The notes under the pieces are model-generated. The model was not told the DNA's origin. It saw only the letters and a list, made by a program, of their open reading frames with translations, and did no database searches. A stretch of DNA of 64,000 nucleotides from Nannocystis sp. RBIL2 (GTDB taxonomy: Bacteria > Myxococcota_A > Polyangia > Nannocystales > Nannocystaceae): positions 930,001 through 994,000 of the forward strand of contig NZ_JAPNJW010000002.1 of the NCBI RefSeq assembly GCF_026626745.1, in the 5' to 3' direction. Shown here piece after piece: positions 20,497 to 30,970 of the stretch (the stretch's first letter is position 1; each line of letters begins with the position of its first letter). A program made the position numbers and the translations under genes.

Positions 20497-20922
20497 TCAG
20501 GGCGCGCGCTTCTCTGTCTCCGAGGACATGCCCTTTTCGTCCTGTCCGATCGCACAGGCCCGGACGATGCCGATCAGCTCGCCGACCAGCACCGGGCTGT
20601 CGGCCAGGTCGGGGTTGGCCTGCATGTGGGCCGACAGGCCGACCGCCGCGCCGCCGCCGACGATGACCTGGCGCAGGCGGGCGTCGTCGACGCTGGCTTG
20701 CCAGGCCGGGTCGCCGAAGTCGCGCGGGCGCGGCGACAGGCCCCGCCCCGCCAGCCCGTCACCGCGGCCGTGCGGGCCGTGGCAGTTGGCGCAGCGATTC
20801 TCGAAAATCTGCCGGGCCGCGCGGACCAGCTCCGGATCGCCCGGCTTGAGCTCGACGCGCGGCTCGCAGCCGGCGGGCGCCAGCAACAGCGCCAGCGCGG
20901 CCGTCAGCCCTCCTCGGACCAT
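20497..20922 (-). CDS. Lipoprotein c-type cytochrome (single haem)
   Basis: This is a 141-residue exported class I cytochrome c. The ATG at 20922 overlaps the end of the ArfB-like gene by 19 bp. It has a signal peptide with lipobox LAPAGC (Cys19), the haem-binding motif CANCH (44-48), a following GPHGRGDG loop and a likely distal ligand Met in SAHM. It would act as a membrane-anchored periplasmic electron carrier; partners are unknown. The last 15 residues (DEKGMSSETEKRAP) are encoded by a copy of the dispersed hairpin element at about 20512-20530, so the element has apparently supplied the C-terminus and stop region. Confidence 0.88.
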   Translation of the reverse strand: MVRGGLTAALALLLAPAGCEPRVELKPGDPELVRAARQIFENRCANCHGPHGRGDGLAGRGLSPRPRDFGDPAWQASVDDARLRQVIVGGGAAVGLSAHMQANPDLADSPVLVGELIGIVRACAIGQDEKGMSSETEKRAP

Positions 20923-21335
20923 CGCCGGCCCGCCTTGGTGTCGCCGCGGCGTTGCTTCGCGGCCAGGCGACGCTCGACCGAGCCGCGCGTCGGTCGGGTC
21001 GGCCGCCGCGGTCGCGGCTGGCGCTGGGCCGCCTCGAGCAGGACCCGCAGCTTGGCCAGCGCGTCCTCGAGGTTGCGGCCTTGGTCGCGCGTGCGCTCCG
21101 ACGTGATCACCAGCTCGTCGTTGCCGACCAGCCGCGTCTTGGCCAGCGCGCGCAGGCGGGCGCCGGTCTGTTCGGTCAGCCCCTCGATGCACGCGAGCGT
21201 CACCCGCAGCTCGACCTTGGACGCGACCTTGTTGACGTTCTGCCCGCCGGGCCCGCCCGAACGCACGGCCTTCCAGCGCAGCGCCCACACGGGTACCCGC
21301 AGTCCAGGCTCGGCGATGAGCGGCCCCTCGATCAC
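20904..21335 (-). CDS. arfB: ArfB/YaeJ-like peptidyl-tRNA hydrolase, ribosome rescue factor
   Basis: This is a release-factor-type protein with the catalytic GGQ motif (SGGPGGQNVNKVASKVELR) and the basic C-terminal tail that ArfB pushes into the empty mRNA channel (RPTRPTRGSVERRLAAKQRRG). ArfB hydrolyses peptidyl-tRNA on ribosomes stalled without a stop codon. The GTG at 21335 gives 143 residues, the family's usual length. An in-frame ATG at 21467 would add 44 residues that look non-coding and starts inside a CATGTCC element, so I reject it. The cytochrome gene begins before this one ends, implying shared translation. Confidence 0.85.
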   Translation of the reverse strand: MIEGPLIAEPGLRVPVWALRWKAVRSGGPGGQNVNKVASKVELRVTLACIEGLTEQTGARLRALAKTRLVGNDELVITSERTRDQGRNLEDALAKLRVLLEAAQRQPRPRRPTRPTRGSVERRLAAKQRRGDTKAGRRWSEEG

Positions 21336-22156
21336 GGGCGGAGGGTGAACGATCGCCCGCCCCGGCGCAAGGTCCCGCCCGCGCGCGGCCCGGCGCGACC
21401 CGGCGCGCGCCGGCGAGCCCGACCCGAGCTCGATCGCCTGCTCTTTCAAACATGTCCGAATCGCCATCTCACGGTCATGGCCCGCGGCGGCGGGGCTCGC
21501 GGTCGCGCCCGGTCACCGGGCGCGCCGAGAGGTGGCTCGCGGCTCGCCACGGATGGCGCACTGCCGCGGCCGTCGGCGCAGGTCGGGCCCGTCGCCTGGC
21601 GACCGTTCAAGCTCACGGCCCGGGCGCCCACTCTTCCGACCGAACGCGAGATCGACCTCCCAGCCAACCCGTGAACCATCGGTCCTGAAATGTCGGCCTG
21701 CGCGCTCCGGCGCCGCGCGAATCACTCGCGCTCGCATCGACGATCCTGCGCGCCGCCGTGGCACCGCACGCCCCGCACGAATCTCTCGCGCTCACGTCGA
21801 CCGCGCTGCGCTCCGCACACTCCGCAAGAATCACTACCCGCGCCCTCGCCCTCGCCACCCGCACGCCCCGCACGAATCTCCCGCGCTCACGTCGTCCAAC
21901 CGTGCGCAGCGACCGTTGCGACCCGCACGCCCCGCACGAATCTCTGCGCTCACGTCGTCCAGCCGTGTGCAGCGACCGTTGCGACCCGCACGCTCCGCAC
22001 CCATCACTCGCGCTCGTCCCCTCGTGCACCGCAACCGTGCGTGTGCCCGACCTCGTGGACTTTCCAGTCCGCCGAGGCCGACACGTCGGCGCCGCGAGGA
22101 CTGCCGAGACGCTTCGCCGATGCAGGCAGTCTCGACCCGTTCGGCCGACCCACCGC
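21336..22156. other. Gene-poor spacer with tandem repeats
   Basis: No convincing gene is present. The first part (to about 21690) is plain GC-rich sequence in which all reading frames look like shadows. From about 21690 to 22030 it contains the tandem repeats listed separately. Between there and the stop of the kinase-ATPase gene at 22157 lies an imperfect inverted repeat around GGACTTTCCAGTCC (22059-22072). Confidence 0.6.
21765..22030. repeat. Tandem repeat array, about 63-64 bp units
   Basis: Two adjacent units, 21860-21923 (64 bp) and 21924-21986 (63 bp), are nearly identical and begin CGCACGCCCCGCACGAATCT. A partial, more diverged third unit starts at 21987. A related copy begins at 21765 and is separated from the first full unit by about 95 bp of decayed repeat. 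Each unit carries GCGCTCACGTCGTCCA and GCAGCGACCGTTGCGACC. There are no unique spacers. Confidence 0.75.
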
Positions 22157-24607
22157 TCACACCGCGGCGCGGAGCGCCTCTTCAGCCCGCTCACGCAGCG
22201 CCAGCGCCACCACCTCGGGCGCCAGCGCAGCGGCGGCGAGCAGACACTCGGCGGCCTCCGAACCGCGACCTGCGGCCGCCAGCGCTTCCCCGGCGCGGGC
22301 CAGCGCCTCGCGGCGACCGACGACGTCCTCGATCGGCAGCAGTCCTGCCGCGTCGCGGTACAGCTCTGCCGCGCGGCGGAACGCCAGCGCCTCGGCGGCG
22401 TGCTGCGCCGCCACGCGCGTGACCTCGGCCGCGCGCACGCGGTCGCCCGCGGCGCGCAGGTGGTCGGCCAGCAGCTCGGGCGGCACGCCGGCGCGGCCCA
22501 GCAGCTGCTCCGCGATCTGGCCGTGGATCGTCCGCGCCTGCTCGTCGTGGACTCCGGCCAGCACTGCCAGGCGGATCCGGTCGTGATACGCCTCGACCAG
22601 CTCTCCGCGCGGCGACTTGCTGACGCGCACCAGGTGAGCCGCGCGCAGCTGCTGCAGCTCGCGGCGACCGCCGCCCGACAGCGCCGACGCGATCTCGAGC
22701 TCGAGCGGGCGACCGGCCACGATCACCGCCGCCAGCATCTCGCGGGACGCCGCCGGCAGTCGTCCGACGCGCTCGGCCACCATCGCCTCGAGCCGCACGT
22801 CGCCGAGAGATGTCTCTCCGACCATGGTCGTTCGGACATGGTGGGCCAGCTCGCGGACGAACAGCGGCACCCCGCCGGCCTCGGCGGCGATCGCCGCCGC
22901 GCGGGTTTGCAGCGCCTCGCCCTCGAGCTCGCACGGGCCGCGGCGCAGCAGCAGCTCGGCCAGAGTCGTCGCCTCGTGCGGGCGCAGCGGCTCGAGCCCG
23001 AGCTCGAGCACCGGCCCGTTGGCGCGCAGGCGCTCGACCAGCGTCGTCAGGTCGGCGCTCGGCAGCGCCTCGCCCTCGCTGGCCGCGAGCACCACCAGGC
23101 AGCGCGGCGCGTCGGGGCCGCGCAGCAGCTCGACCAGCAGCGACGCGCTGTCGCTGTCGCCCCACTGCACGTCGTCGACGATCACCACCAGCGGGACCCG
23201 GTCGGCGATCCTTCGGAACATGTCGCGAAGGACAGCCGACGCGTGGCGCAGCGACGCCGCGTCGACGTCGCCGGGCGGCTCGGGCGGGCACGCCTCGGCG
23301 ATCGACGCCACGCGGCGGAGCACCGGGAACAGCCGGGCCACCGCGGCGATGTCGGGCGGCACCAGCGTCGCCAGCTCACTCGGCGCCACGCCGAGGAGCA
23401 GCCCCGTGAGCGCATCGATGACGCTGTCGAACGCGTTGAACGGCACCTGCTCGCGCTCGTAGCAGCGGCCCGCGAGCACCACCGCCCCCATCGTGATGCC
23501 GGCGACGGCCGCCTGCGCCGCCTCGGCGAAGGCCCGCAGCAGCGCCGACTTGCCGAGGCCCGAGCGCCCGCGCAGCAGCGTGACCACGGCGCGCTTGCGG
23601 CTCTCCGTCAGCGCCGCACCGACGGCCGCGAACGGCACCTCGCGACCGATCAGCCCGCCGGGCGGCGACGCGTAGCCGCGTTGATTCGGCGGCACGTGCG
23701 CCCGAGAAGGGAGCGGACTTTCGGCGTCGCAGAGCACTGCAGCGATCTCCGCTCCGCCGGCGCGACGAATCGGTTCTCGCTCCAGGAGCGCCGCGCACAG
23801 CGCCGCCAGCTGCGGTTCTGCCGCCTCGCCGAGCGCCGGCGGCGCCACGCGTTCGCACTTGTCGCGCAGGACCTCGAGCATCGGACCTGCGAACGGCAGC
23901 TCGCCTGTCAGCGCCTCGAACAGCATCACGCCGACCGAGTACCAGTCGCACGCCGGCGTCGGCGTTGCCCCGTGGACGTGCTCCGGGGCCATGTACGCGG
24001 GCGTTCCCACCACTTCGACGCCGCGGCCGGCGGTCAGCTCGTGGACCAGGCCGAAGTCGAGGATCACGACCCGGCCTTCGCGAGTCACGAGTACGTTGGA
24101 CGGCTTGATGTCGCGGTGGAGCTTGCCGGCCGCGTGCAGCGCTTCGAGGCCCGCGGTCAGCTGCGCGAGGCACGCTCGCAGGCGTGCGGGGTGCTGGCGC
24201 ACGTACGACAGGAAATCGACCCCGTCGACCAGCTCCATCGTCAAAAACGCCTGATCGCCGCGGACCACGAGGTGGTGCAGCAGTGACAGGTTCGGGTGCG
24301 AAATGTCGGCCAGAGCGCGGAATTCGAGCTTGAAGCGGTAGAGGGCGGCCGGTTCGAAGCCGCGGAGGACCTTGAGCGCCACCGTCTCGCCGTCGCGTCC
24401 GACGGCCTCGAACACCGCTCCTGTGCCGCCTCGGCCGATCATTCGCCGCAGGGTGTAGCCACCCAGGACGGGCGCACCGTCGAAGGTCCCGAACAGGCGC
24501 GCGCGCACGGATGATTTGATTTGCTGGATCTCCAGCCCGGGCGCGAACACGCGAGCGGCTTGGATCTGCTCGCCCAGCGTGTCTGCACCCGACCTACCCC
24601 GCTGCAC
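22157..24607 (-). CDS. Ser/Thr protein kinase fused to an AAA-type ATPase (PknK-like)
   Basis: This is an 816-residue protein. The N-terminal kinase is complete: GRGGTG (58-63), Lys79, HRDIKPSN (164-171), DFG (184-186) and GTPAYMAPE. From about residue 318 there is a STAND/AAA-16 type ATPase with Walker A GRSGLGKS (347-354) and Walker B LVVIVDDVQW (473-482), then helical repeats resembling the start of a TPR array. Proteins of this layout in actinobacteria and myxobacteria regulate transcription or secondary metabolism. Many relatives continue several hundred residues further, whereas this one stops within the helical region next to a tandem repeat, so a shortened C-terminus is possible. It is divergent from the sigma factor gene at 24670. 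Confidence 0.92.
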   Translation of the reverse strand: MQRGRSGADTLGEQIQAARVFAPGLEIQQIKSSVRARLFGTFDGAPVLGGYTLRRMIGRGGTGAVFEAVGRDGETVALKVLRGFEPAALYRFKLEFRALADISHPNLSLLHHLVVRGDQAFLTMELVDGVDFLSYVRQHPARLRACLAQLTAGLEALHAAGKLHRDIKPSNVLVTREGRVVILDFGLVHELTAGRGVEVVGTPAYMAPEHVHGATPTPACDWYSVGVMLFEALTGELPFAGPMLEVLRDKCERVAPPALGEAAEPQLAALCAALLEREPIRRAGGAEIAAVLCDAESPLPSRAHVPPNQRGYASPPGGLIGREVPFAAVGAALTESRKRAVVTLLRGRSGLGKSALLRAFAEAAQAAVAGITMGAVVLAGRCYEREQVPFNAFDSVIDALTGLLLGVAPSELATLVPPDIAAVARLFPVLRRVASIAEACPPEPPGDVDAASLRHASAVLRDMFRRIADRVPLVVIVDDVQWGDSDSASLLVELLRGPDAPRCLVVLAASEGEALPSADLTTLVERLRANGPVLELGLEPLRPHEATTLAELLLRRGPCELEGEALQTRAAAIAAEAGGVPLFVRELAHHVRTTMVGETSLGDVRLEAMVAERVGRLPAASREMLAAVIVAGRPLELEIASALSGGGRRELQQLRAAHLVRVSKSPRGELVEAYHDRIRLAVLAGVHDEQARTIHGQIAEQLLGRAGVPPELLADHLRAAGDRVRAAEVTRVAAQHAAEALAFRRAAELYRDAAGLLPIEDVVGRREALARAGEALAAAGRGSEAAECLLAAAALAPEVVALALRERAEEALRAAV

Positions 24608-24669
24608 GACTCACCTTACCATGGCTTCAACTTGGGCGGTGGCGGTGATAGAAATGATCGCGTAGCCCC

Positions 24670-25284
24670 GTGGCGACGGATTTCGAGCTCCTGGATGCTT
24701 GGCGGACCGGCGACCGAGAGGCCGGCAACGCGCTGTTCGAGCGTCACTTCGACGCCGTCTGTCGCTTCTTCGCCAACAAGGTGACGCACGGCGTCGACGA
24801 CTTGATCCAGAAGACCTTCCTGGGCTGCGTCGAGGCGCGCGACCGGTTCCAGAAGCAGTCGAGCTTCCGCACCTACTTGTTCGCGGTGGCCCACAACATC
24901 TTGCGCGCGCACTTCCGGGAGCGGCGGCGCGAGGGCCTGGCCTCCGACCTCAGCGAGACGTCGACCGACGAGCTCACCCCGTCGCCGAGCGCCGTGTTCG
25001 CGGCGCACGAGGAGCAACGGCTGTTGCTCGAGGCGCTGCGGCGGATCCCGCTCGACTATCAATTGGTCCTGGAGCTCTATTACTGGGAGGACATGGCCGC
25101 GCCCGAGCTCGCGCAGGTGCTGGCCATCCCCGAGGGCACGGTGCGCAGCCGGTTGCGCCGCGCCAAGGAAGCGCTGGCTGACAAGATGAGCAGCCTGGCG
25201 CGGACCCCCGAGCTGCTGCGGGCGACCTTCAGCGATCTCGACGGCTGGGTCCGATCGTTGCGCGCGCAGTTGTCCGGGGAGTGA
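24670..25284 (+). CDS. ECF-family RNA polymerase sigma factor
   Basis: This is a 204-residue sigma-70 family protein with GTG start at 24670. Region 2 spans about residues 20-85 (LFERHFDAVCRFFANKV, DDLIQKTFLGC, FRTYLFAVAHNILRAHFR). Region 4 spans about 120-175 (LRRIPLDYQLVLELYYWED, then the helix-turn-helix PEGTVRSRLRRAKEAL). Region 3 is missing, as in ECF factors. The gene is divergent from the kinase-ATPase, 62 bp apart. Sigma factors of this kind next to Ser/Thr kinases are often controlled by phosphorylation, and no anti-sigma gene is seen beside it. The promoters and targets are unknown. Confidence 0.92.
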   Translation: MATDFELLDAWRTGDREAGNALFERHFDAVCRFFANKVTHGVDDLIQKTFLGCVEARDRFQKQSSFRTYLFAVAHNILRAHFRERRREGLASDLSETSTDELTPSPSAVFAAHEEQRLLLEALRRIPLDYQLVLELYYWEDMAAPELAQVLAIPEGTVRSRLRRAKEALADKMSSLARTPELLRATFSDLDGWVRSLRAQLSGE

Positions 25285-25633
25285 CCTGCGGCGGTGCAGT
25301 TCGGCGGTCGTCGCTCGTCGCGGCGGCTCTCGATCGTCGCTAGCCGAGAGATGGTCGTTCACGGCGGCGCGATCCAGGCGCTACCGGAGGCGGATTCAAG
25401 AGGCATGTTGGAGGTGGCAGGTTCGCCGCGGCGACGCGGAACATCCCCGGTCCACGCGTGTTGGCCAGGCATTTCGGCCAGTTCCTCATCCTGAGGCGTT
25501 TTCAGAAGAAAGTGTGATCGACCCGATCGCCATCCGCACTACCTCGGCCGATGAACGGGGCAGCGGGCCCCAAGCGCTCTTGGGCCTTCGGGCCTGAACT
25601 CTTCAACTTCGAGTCACTCACGCGGAACCTGGT
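25285..25633. other. Spacer before the LuxR-type gene
   Basis: This is 349 bp without a credible gene. It contains a 6-bp hairpin, CCCAAG-CGCT-CTTGGG, at 25569-25584, which might close transcription of the sigma factor gene, although no T-run follows. No recognisable promoter boxes were identified. Confidence 0.45.
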
Positions 25634-26203
25634 ATGCAGCTCGATAGCACCCATCCAAGCACTGTGGACACTGCCGCGCGCGGCGCAGCCAACTCCTGGT
25701 CCAAAAGCCAACCCGAGGTCGATGCCAAGGAGACGCGGTCCGTGTCCATGGTGTCGGTCCTGACCGAGTTGGTGCACGGCTACCGCCGTCCGGCCGTCGT
25801 GCTCACCGAGCAGGGGGCCATCCTCTGTATGAACGCCCCGGCGATGCGCGCCCTCGATCGCAAGCCCGGCGACCCCGAGCCCGCCGCCCCGGCTGACCCG
25901 AAGGACTGGCCGCGTCGCGCGACCATCCAGACCGACGGTCAGGTCTACACCCTGGCGATCCCGGACATGGCGATGGAGACCCAGAGCTCCGCCCCCGAAC
26001 CGCAGCTCCCCCCGCGCCTCGCCAAGATCGCCCGCCTCGTCATCTCGGGTTGCACCGACAAGCAGATCGCCACCCGCACCGGCCTCTCGTTCAGCACCGT
26101 GCGGACCTACGTGCGCCAGATCTACCGCCGGATCGGCGTCCACAGCCGCGTCGAGCTGGTCCACGCCACCAACCCGCACAGCATGACCCGCGGCCTCGAC
26201 TGA
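25634..26203 (+). CDS. LuxR-type (GerE) transcriptional regulator
   Basis: This is a 189-residue protein. The C-terminal 65 residues form a LuxR/GerE DNA-binding domain (IARLVISGCTDKQIATRTGL, followed by SFSTVRTYVRQIYRRIGVHS), with the usual invariant pattern of the recognition helix. The N-terminal part (about 40-115) is short and may be a PAS-like fold (PAVVLTEQGAILCMNAPAMRAL), resembling an input domain that reads a small ligand or partner. ATG at 25634 has GGAAC nearby; an internal Met at 25748 is possible. No receiver aspartate pocket is present, so it is not a standard response regulator. A strong terminator follows. Confidence 0.9.
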   Translation: MQLDSTHPSTVDTAARGAANSWSKSQPEVDAKETRSVSMVSVLTELVHGYRRPAVVLTEQGAILCMNAPAMRALDRKPGDPEPAAPADPKDWPRRATIQTDGQVYTLAIPDMAMETQSSAPEPQLPPRLAKIARLVISGCTDKQIATRTGLSFSTVRTYVRQIYRRIGVHSRVELVHATNPHSMTRGLD

Positions 26204-26224
26204 GGCGCGGAATCCGCGTGAGCG

Positions 26225-26279
26225 AAGAGCCAGGTACCGAAGACCAGGTACCAAGAGCCAGGTACTGAAGGACAGTACC
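26225..26279. repeat. Triplicated AAGAGCCAGGTAC repeat with hairpin
   Basis: Three copies of a 13-14 bp unit (AAGAGCCAGGTACC) lie at 26225-26238, 26240-26252 and 26253-26266. The last one also forms a hairpin, GGTACT (26261-26266) with AGTACC (26274-26279), around a 7-base loop. It sits directly before the terminator at 26284. Confidence 0.7.
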
Positions 26280-26283
26280 TTCG

Positions 26284-26324
26284 AAACAGGAACGGAGGGG
26301 CATGCCCCTCCGCTCCTGTTTTGA
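26284..26324. terminator. Strong bidirectional terminator
   Basis: CGGAGGGGCATGCCCCTCCG is a perfect 20-bp palindrome, extended on both sides by AACAGGA and TCCTGTT with one mismatch, and followed by a short T-run on each strand. It lies between the convergent LuxR-type gene and parE and should stop transcription from both sides. Confidence 0.85.
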
Positions 26325-26364
26325 GTTTAAGCGGGCACCTCCGCGCGGCGCGGAGGCGGTCGCC

Positions 26365-28275
<1,911 letters not shown>

Positions 28276-28293
28276 CGTTTGACTCCTCCCCCG

Positions 28294-30765
28294 CTACGCC
28301 TTCTTGCCGGCCTTCTTCGCCTCGGCCGCCTCGAGGTCCGGTAGCACCGGCTCGGGCAGCGTGATCTTCTTGACCGCGCCGCGCTTCCACAGCTCCGCAC
28401 CCTTGCCGCCGCGGGCCGTCGGCTTGACCGCGCCGGGGCCGACCTTCATCGACCCGCCGGTGGCCTTCTCGACCTCGACCGTCGCGGTGCCCGGGAACGC
28501 CCCCGCGACCTCGTCGCCGTCGTCGAGCTTGACGAGGATGACGCCGAGGCCCGGCCCCGACAGCAGGCTGACCTCCTGCGCGGTGCAGCGGAGCAGCCGC
28601 CCCGACCGCGTCAGCGCGCACACGTCGTCCTCGGCGTAGACCTTGAACACCGCGACGAACTCGTCGCCCTCGCGCAGCTTGCCGAACATGCGGCCGCGCG
28701 TGGTGCTGACCTCGCGGTGCGGCCACAGCGTGAACCTCAGCGCCATGCCCGAGCGCGTCACCGCCAGGAAGTGCGGGTACGGCTCCTCGTACTCCTCGCC
28801 GAGCTCGGGCTTCGGCATGCCGAACTCCGGCATCACCCGCGCGTCGGTGCCGACGGCCGCGACCAGGCGCTCGCCGTCCTTGAACTTGAACAGCTGCTGC
28901 ACCGGCGTGCCGTGGCCGGTCGACTGCGGCACGTCGTTGATCCGCACGTTGTAGGCCGAGCCCTTGTTGGTCAGCAGGACCACCGACTCGGTCGTGCTGC
29001 CGCCGACCAGCGCCAGCGCCTCGTCGCCCTCGCGCATGCGCGTGCTGGCGAGGTTGATGGTCCGCTGGCGCTTGATCCACCCGTCGCGGGTGACCAGGAC
29101 GACCGCGTCCTCCTTGACGATGAAGCTCTCGGCCGTGAACTCCTCGGTCACGTCCTCGTCGGAGATCCGGGTCCGCCGCGGCTCGGCGAACTCCTTCTCG
29201 ACCGCCTCGAGCTCGCTCTTGATCTCGGCCCACAGCTTCTCGGGGCTCTTGAGGATCGCCTCGATCTTGCGCGCCGCCTTGCGCTTCTCCTCGAGCTCCT
29301 CGCGGATCTTCTGGATCTCGAGCTTCGCCAGGCGATAGAGCCGCGTCTCGAGGATCGCGTCCGTCTGGATCTCGTCGAGGTCGAACGCCTTCATCAGCTT
29401 CTGGCCGGCGTCGGCGCGGCCGTCGCTGCGGCGGATGATCTTGATCGCCTCGTCGAGCGCGTCGAAGATCTTCTCGAAGCCCTCGAGGATGTGGATCCGC
29501 TCGCGCAGCTTGCGGAGGTCGTATTCGAAGCGGCGGCGGACGGTCTCCTGGCGGTACAGCAGGAACTGCTCGAGGATCGCCGCCAGGCCCAGGCGATCGG
29601 GGCGACCGACGTCCGCGCCCGCGATCGGCACCAGGCACGTGAAGTCGTACTTCACCGTGACCTGCAGCCGCGTGTGCTTGAACAGGTAGGCCATGATGAG
29701 CTCGGGCTCGGCGCCCGACTTGCGGCTGACCTCGAGCTCGACGCACACCTCGCGCGTGCTCAGGTCCTGCACCCCGACCAGCTGCGGTAGCTTCTTGGCG
29801 GCGATGATGTCGCCGATCTCCTCGACCAGCGCCGACTTCTCGATCCCGTACGGCACCGAGGTGATGACGATGAAGGTCGACTTGTCCTCCTCGCGGACCT
29901 TCCACTCGCCCTGCAGCTTGCACGAGCCCTTGCCCTCCTCGTACAGCTCGGCCAGCTCCTTGCGGGTCGCTACCAGGCGCCCGCCGGTCGGGAAGTCGGG
30001 GCCCTTGATCGCCTTGAGCGCGACCTTCAGCGCCTCCTTGCGCCGCTTCTCCCCCGCCGCCTCGTCCTCGCGCGCGGGCGGCAGCAGGGGGATGAGCGCG
30101 ATCGCGGCGCGCACCACCTCGCCGAGGTTGTGCGGCGGCACGTTGGTCGCCATGCCGACGGCGATGCCCGTGCTGCCGTTGACCAGCAGGTGCGGGAAGC
30201 GGGCCGGCAGCGTGATCGGCTCCTTGCCGGTGCCGTCGTAGGTCGGCCGGAAGTCGACTGTATCTCGGGTCAGCTCGGTGAGCAGCTCCGAGGCGACCTT
30301 GGTCAGGCGGGCCTCGGTGTAGCGGTAGGCCGCGGGCGAGTCGCCGTCGATCGAGCCGAAGTTACCCATGCCGTCGACCAGCGGCGCGCGCATGACCCAG
30401 TCCTGGGCCAGGCGGACCATCGCCTCGTAGACCGCGGTGTCGCCGTGCGGGTGGTACTTGCCGATGACGTCGCCGACGACCTTCGCGCTCTTGCGATGGC
30501 GGGCGTCGTGCGTGAGGCCCAGGTCGGCGAACATCGTGTAGATGATGCGGCGCTGGACCGGCTTGAGGCCGTCGCGGACGTCCGGCAGCGCGCGCGAAGT
30601 GATCACGCTGAGCGCGTAGTTGAGGTACTTGCGCCGCGCCTCCTCGGCGAGGTCGCCGAGGGTGATGGGCATCGGGCCGCCGCCCTCGTCGTCGTCGTGC
30701 GTGCGCGTCGCCTTGCGGCGGCCGCGGCTGGAGGGCCCTTCTTCGTCAGACGTCCGGACAGTCAT
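28294..30765 (-). CDS. parC: DNA topoisomerase IV subunit A
   Basis: This is an 823-residue DNA-cleaving subunit. The catalytic tyrosine lies in AAYRYTEARLTKVA, preceded by the winged-helix quinolone pocket HPHGDTAVYEAMV. A coiled-coil tower follows (LRERIHILEGFEKIFDALDEAIK), then a C-terminal beta-pinwheel with repeated blades (VVLVTRDGWIKRQR, FLAVTRSGMALRF, VCALTRSGRLLR). I do not see a clear GyrA box (QRRGGRG-type), which supports ParC over GyrA. The N-terminus before MPITLGDL is hydrophilic and may be dispensable; an internal Met there is an alternative start. The pocket has Thr where E. coli GyrA and ParC have Ser, and Glu at the second resistance position. Confidence 0.85.
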   Translation of the reverse strand: MTVRTSDEEGPSSRGRRKATRTHDDDEGGGPMPITLGDLAEEARRKYLNYALSVITSRALPDVRDGLKPVQRRIIYTMFADLGLTHDARHRKSAKVVGDVIGKYHPHGDTAVYEAMVRLAQDWVMRAPLVDGMGNFGSIDGDSPAAYRYTEARLTKVASELLTELTRDTVDFRPTYDGTGKEPITLPARFPHLLVNGSTGIAVGMATNVPPHNLGEVVRAAIALIPLLPPAREDEAAGEKRRKEALKVALKAIKGPDFPTGGRLVATRKELAELYEEGKGSCKLQGEWKVREEDKSTFIVITSVPYGIEKSALVEEIGDIIAAKKLPQLVGVQDLSTREVCVELEVSRKSGAEPELIMAYLFKHTRLQVTVKYDFTCLVPIAGADVGRPDRLGLAAILEQFLLYRQETVRRRFEYDLRKLRERIHILEGFEKIFDALDEAIKIIRRSDGRADAGQKLMKAFDLDEIQTDAILETRLYRLAKLEIQKIREELEEKRKAARKIEAILKSPEKLWAEIKSELEAVEKEFAEPRRTRISDEDVTEEFTAESFIVKEDAVVLVTRDGWIKRQRTINLASTRMREGDEALALVGGSTTESVVLLTNKGSAYNVRINDVPQSTGHGTPVQQLFKFKDGERLVAAVGTDARVMPEFGMPKPELGEEYEEPYPHFLAVTRSGMALRFTLWPHREVSTTRGRMFGKLREGDEFVAVFKVYAEDDVCALTRSGRLLRCTAQEVSLLSGPGLGVILVKLDDGDEVAGAFPGTATVEVEKATGGSMKVGPGAVKPTARGGKGAELWKRGAVKKITLPEPVLPDLEAAEAKKAGKKA

Positions 30766-30970
30766 CCTGCGCTCCCGAGGTTGGACGCGCCGGAAACTGC
30801 TCCTGCGCGGCCTGCGACGCCCGTCTCGCCCGTATCCGGGCCAGCCAGGCGCGGCCGAAGGTTACCCGCGGGGCGATCCAGGTCAAGCTCTCTGCACCCC
30901 GTTTCTCGGCGCCGGCCGCGGCGGATCGGCCTGGGCGGGGCCGGTCCGGTGTGTCATAAGTGGAAGTCCC

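Noticed and set aside
20904..21467. Longer ArfB-like start at ATG 21467
   Set aside because: The extra 44 residues look non-coding and the ATG lies in a CATGTCC element; GTG at 21335 gives the family length.
21860..22030. CRISPR array
   Set aside because: The units are directly adjacent with no unique spacers and no cas genes are nearby.
24670..25284. Anti-sigma factor beside the ECF sigma gene
   Set aside because: No zinc-finger or membrane anti-sigma candidate is present on either side.
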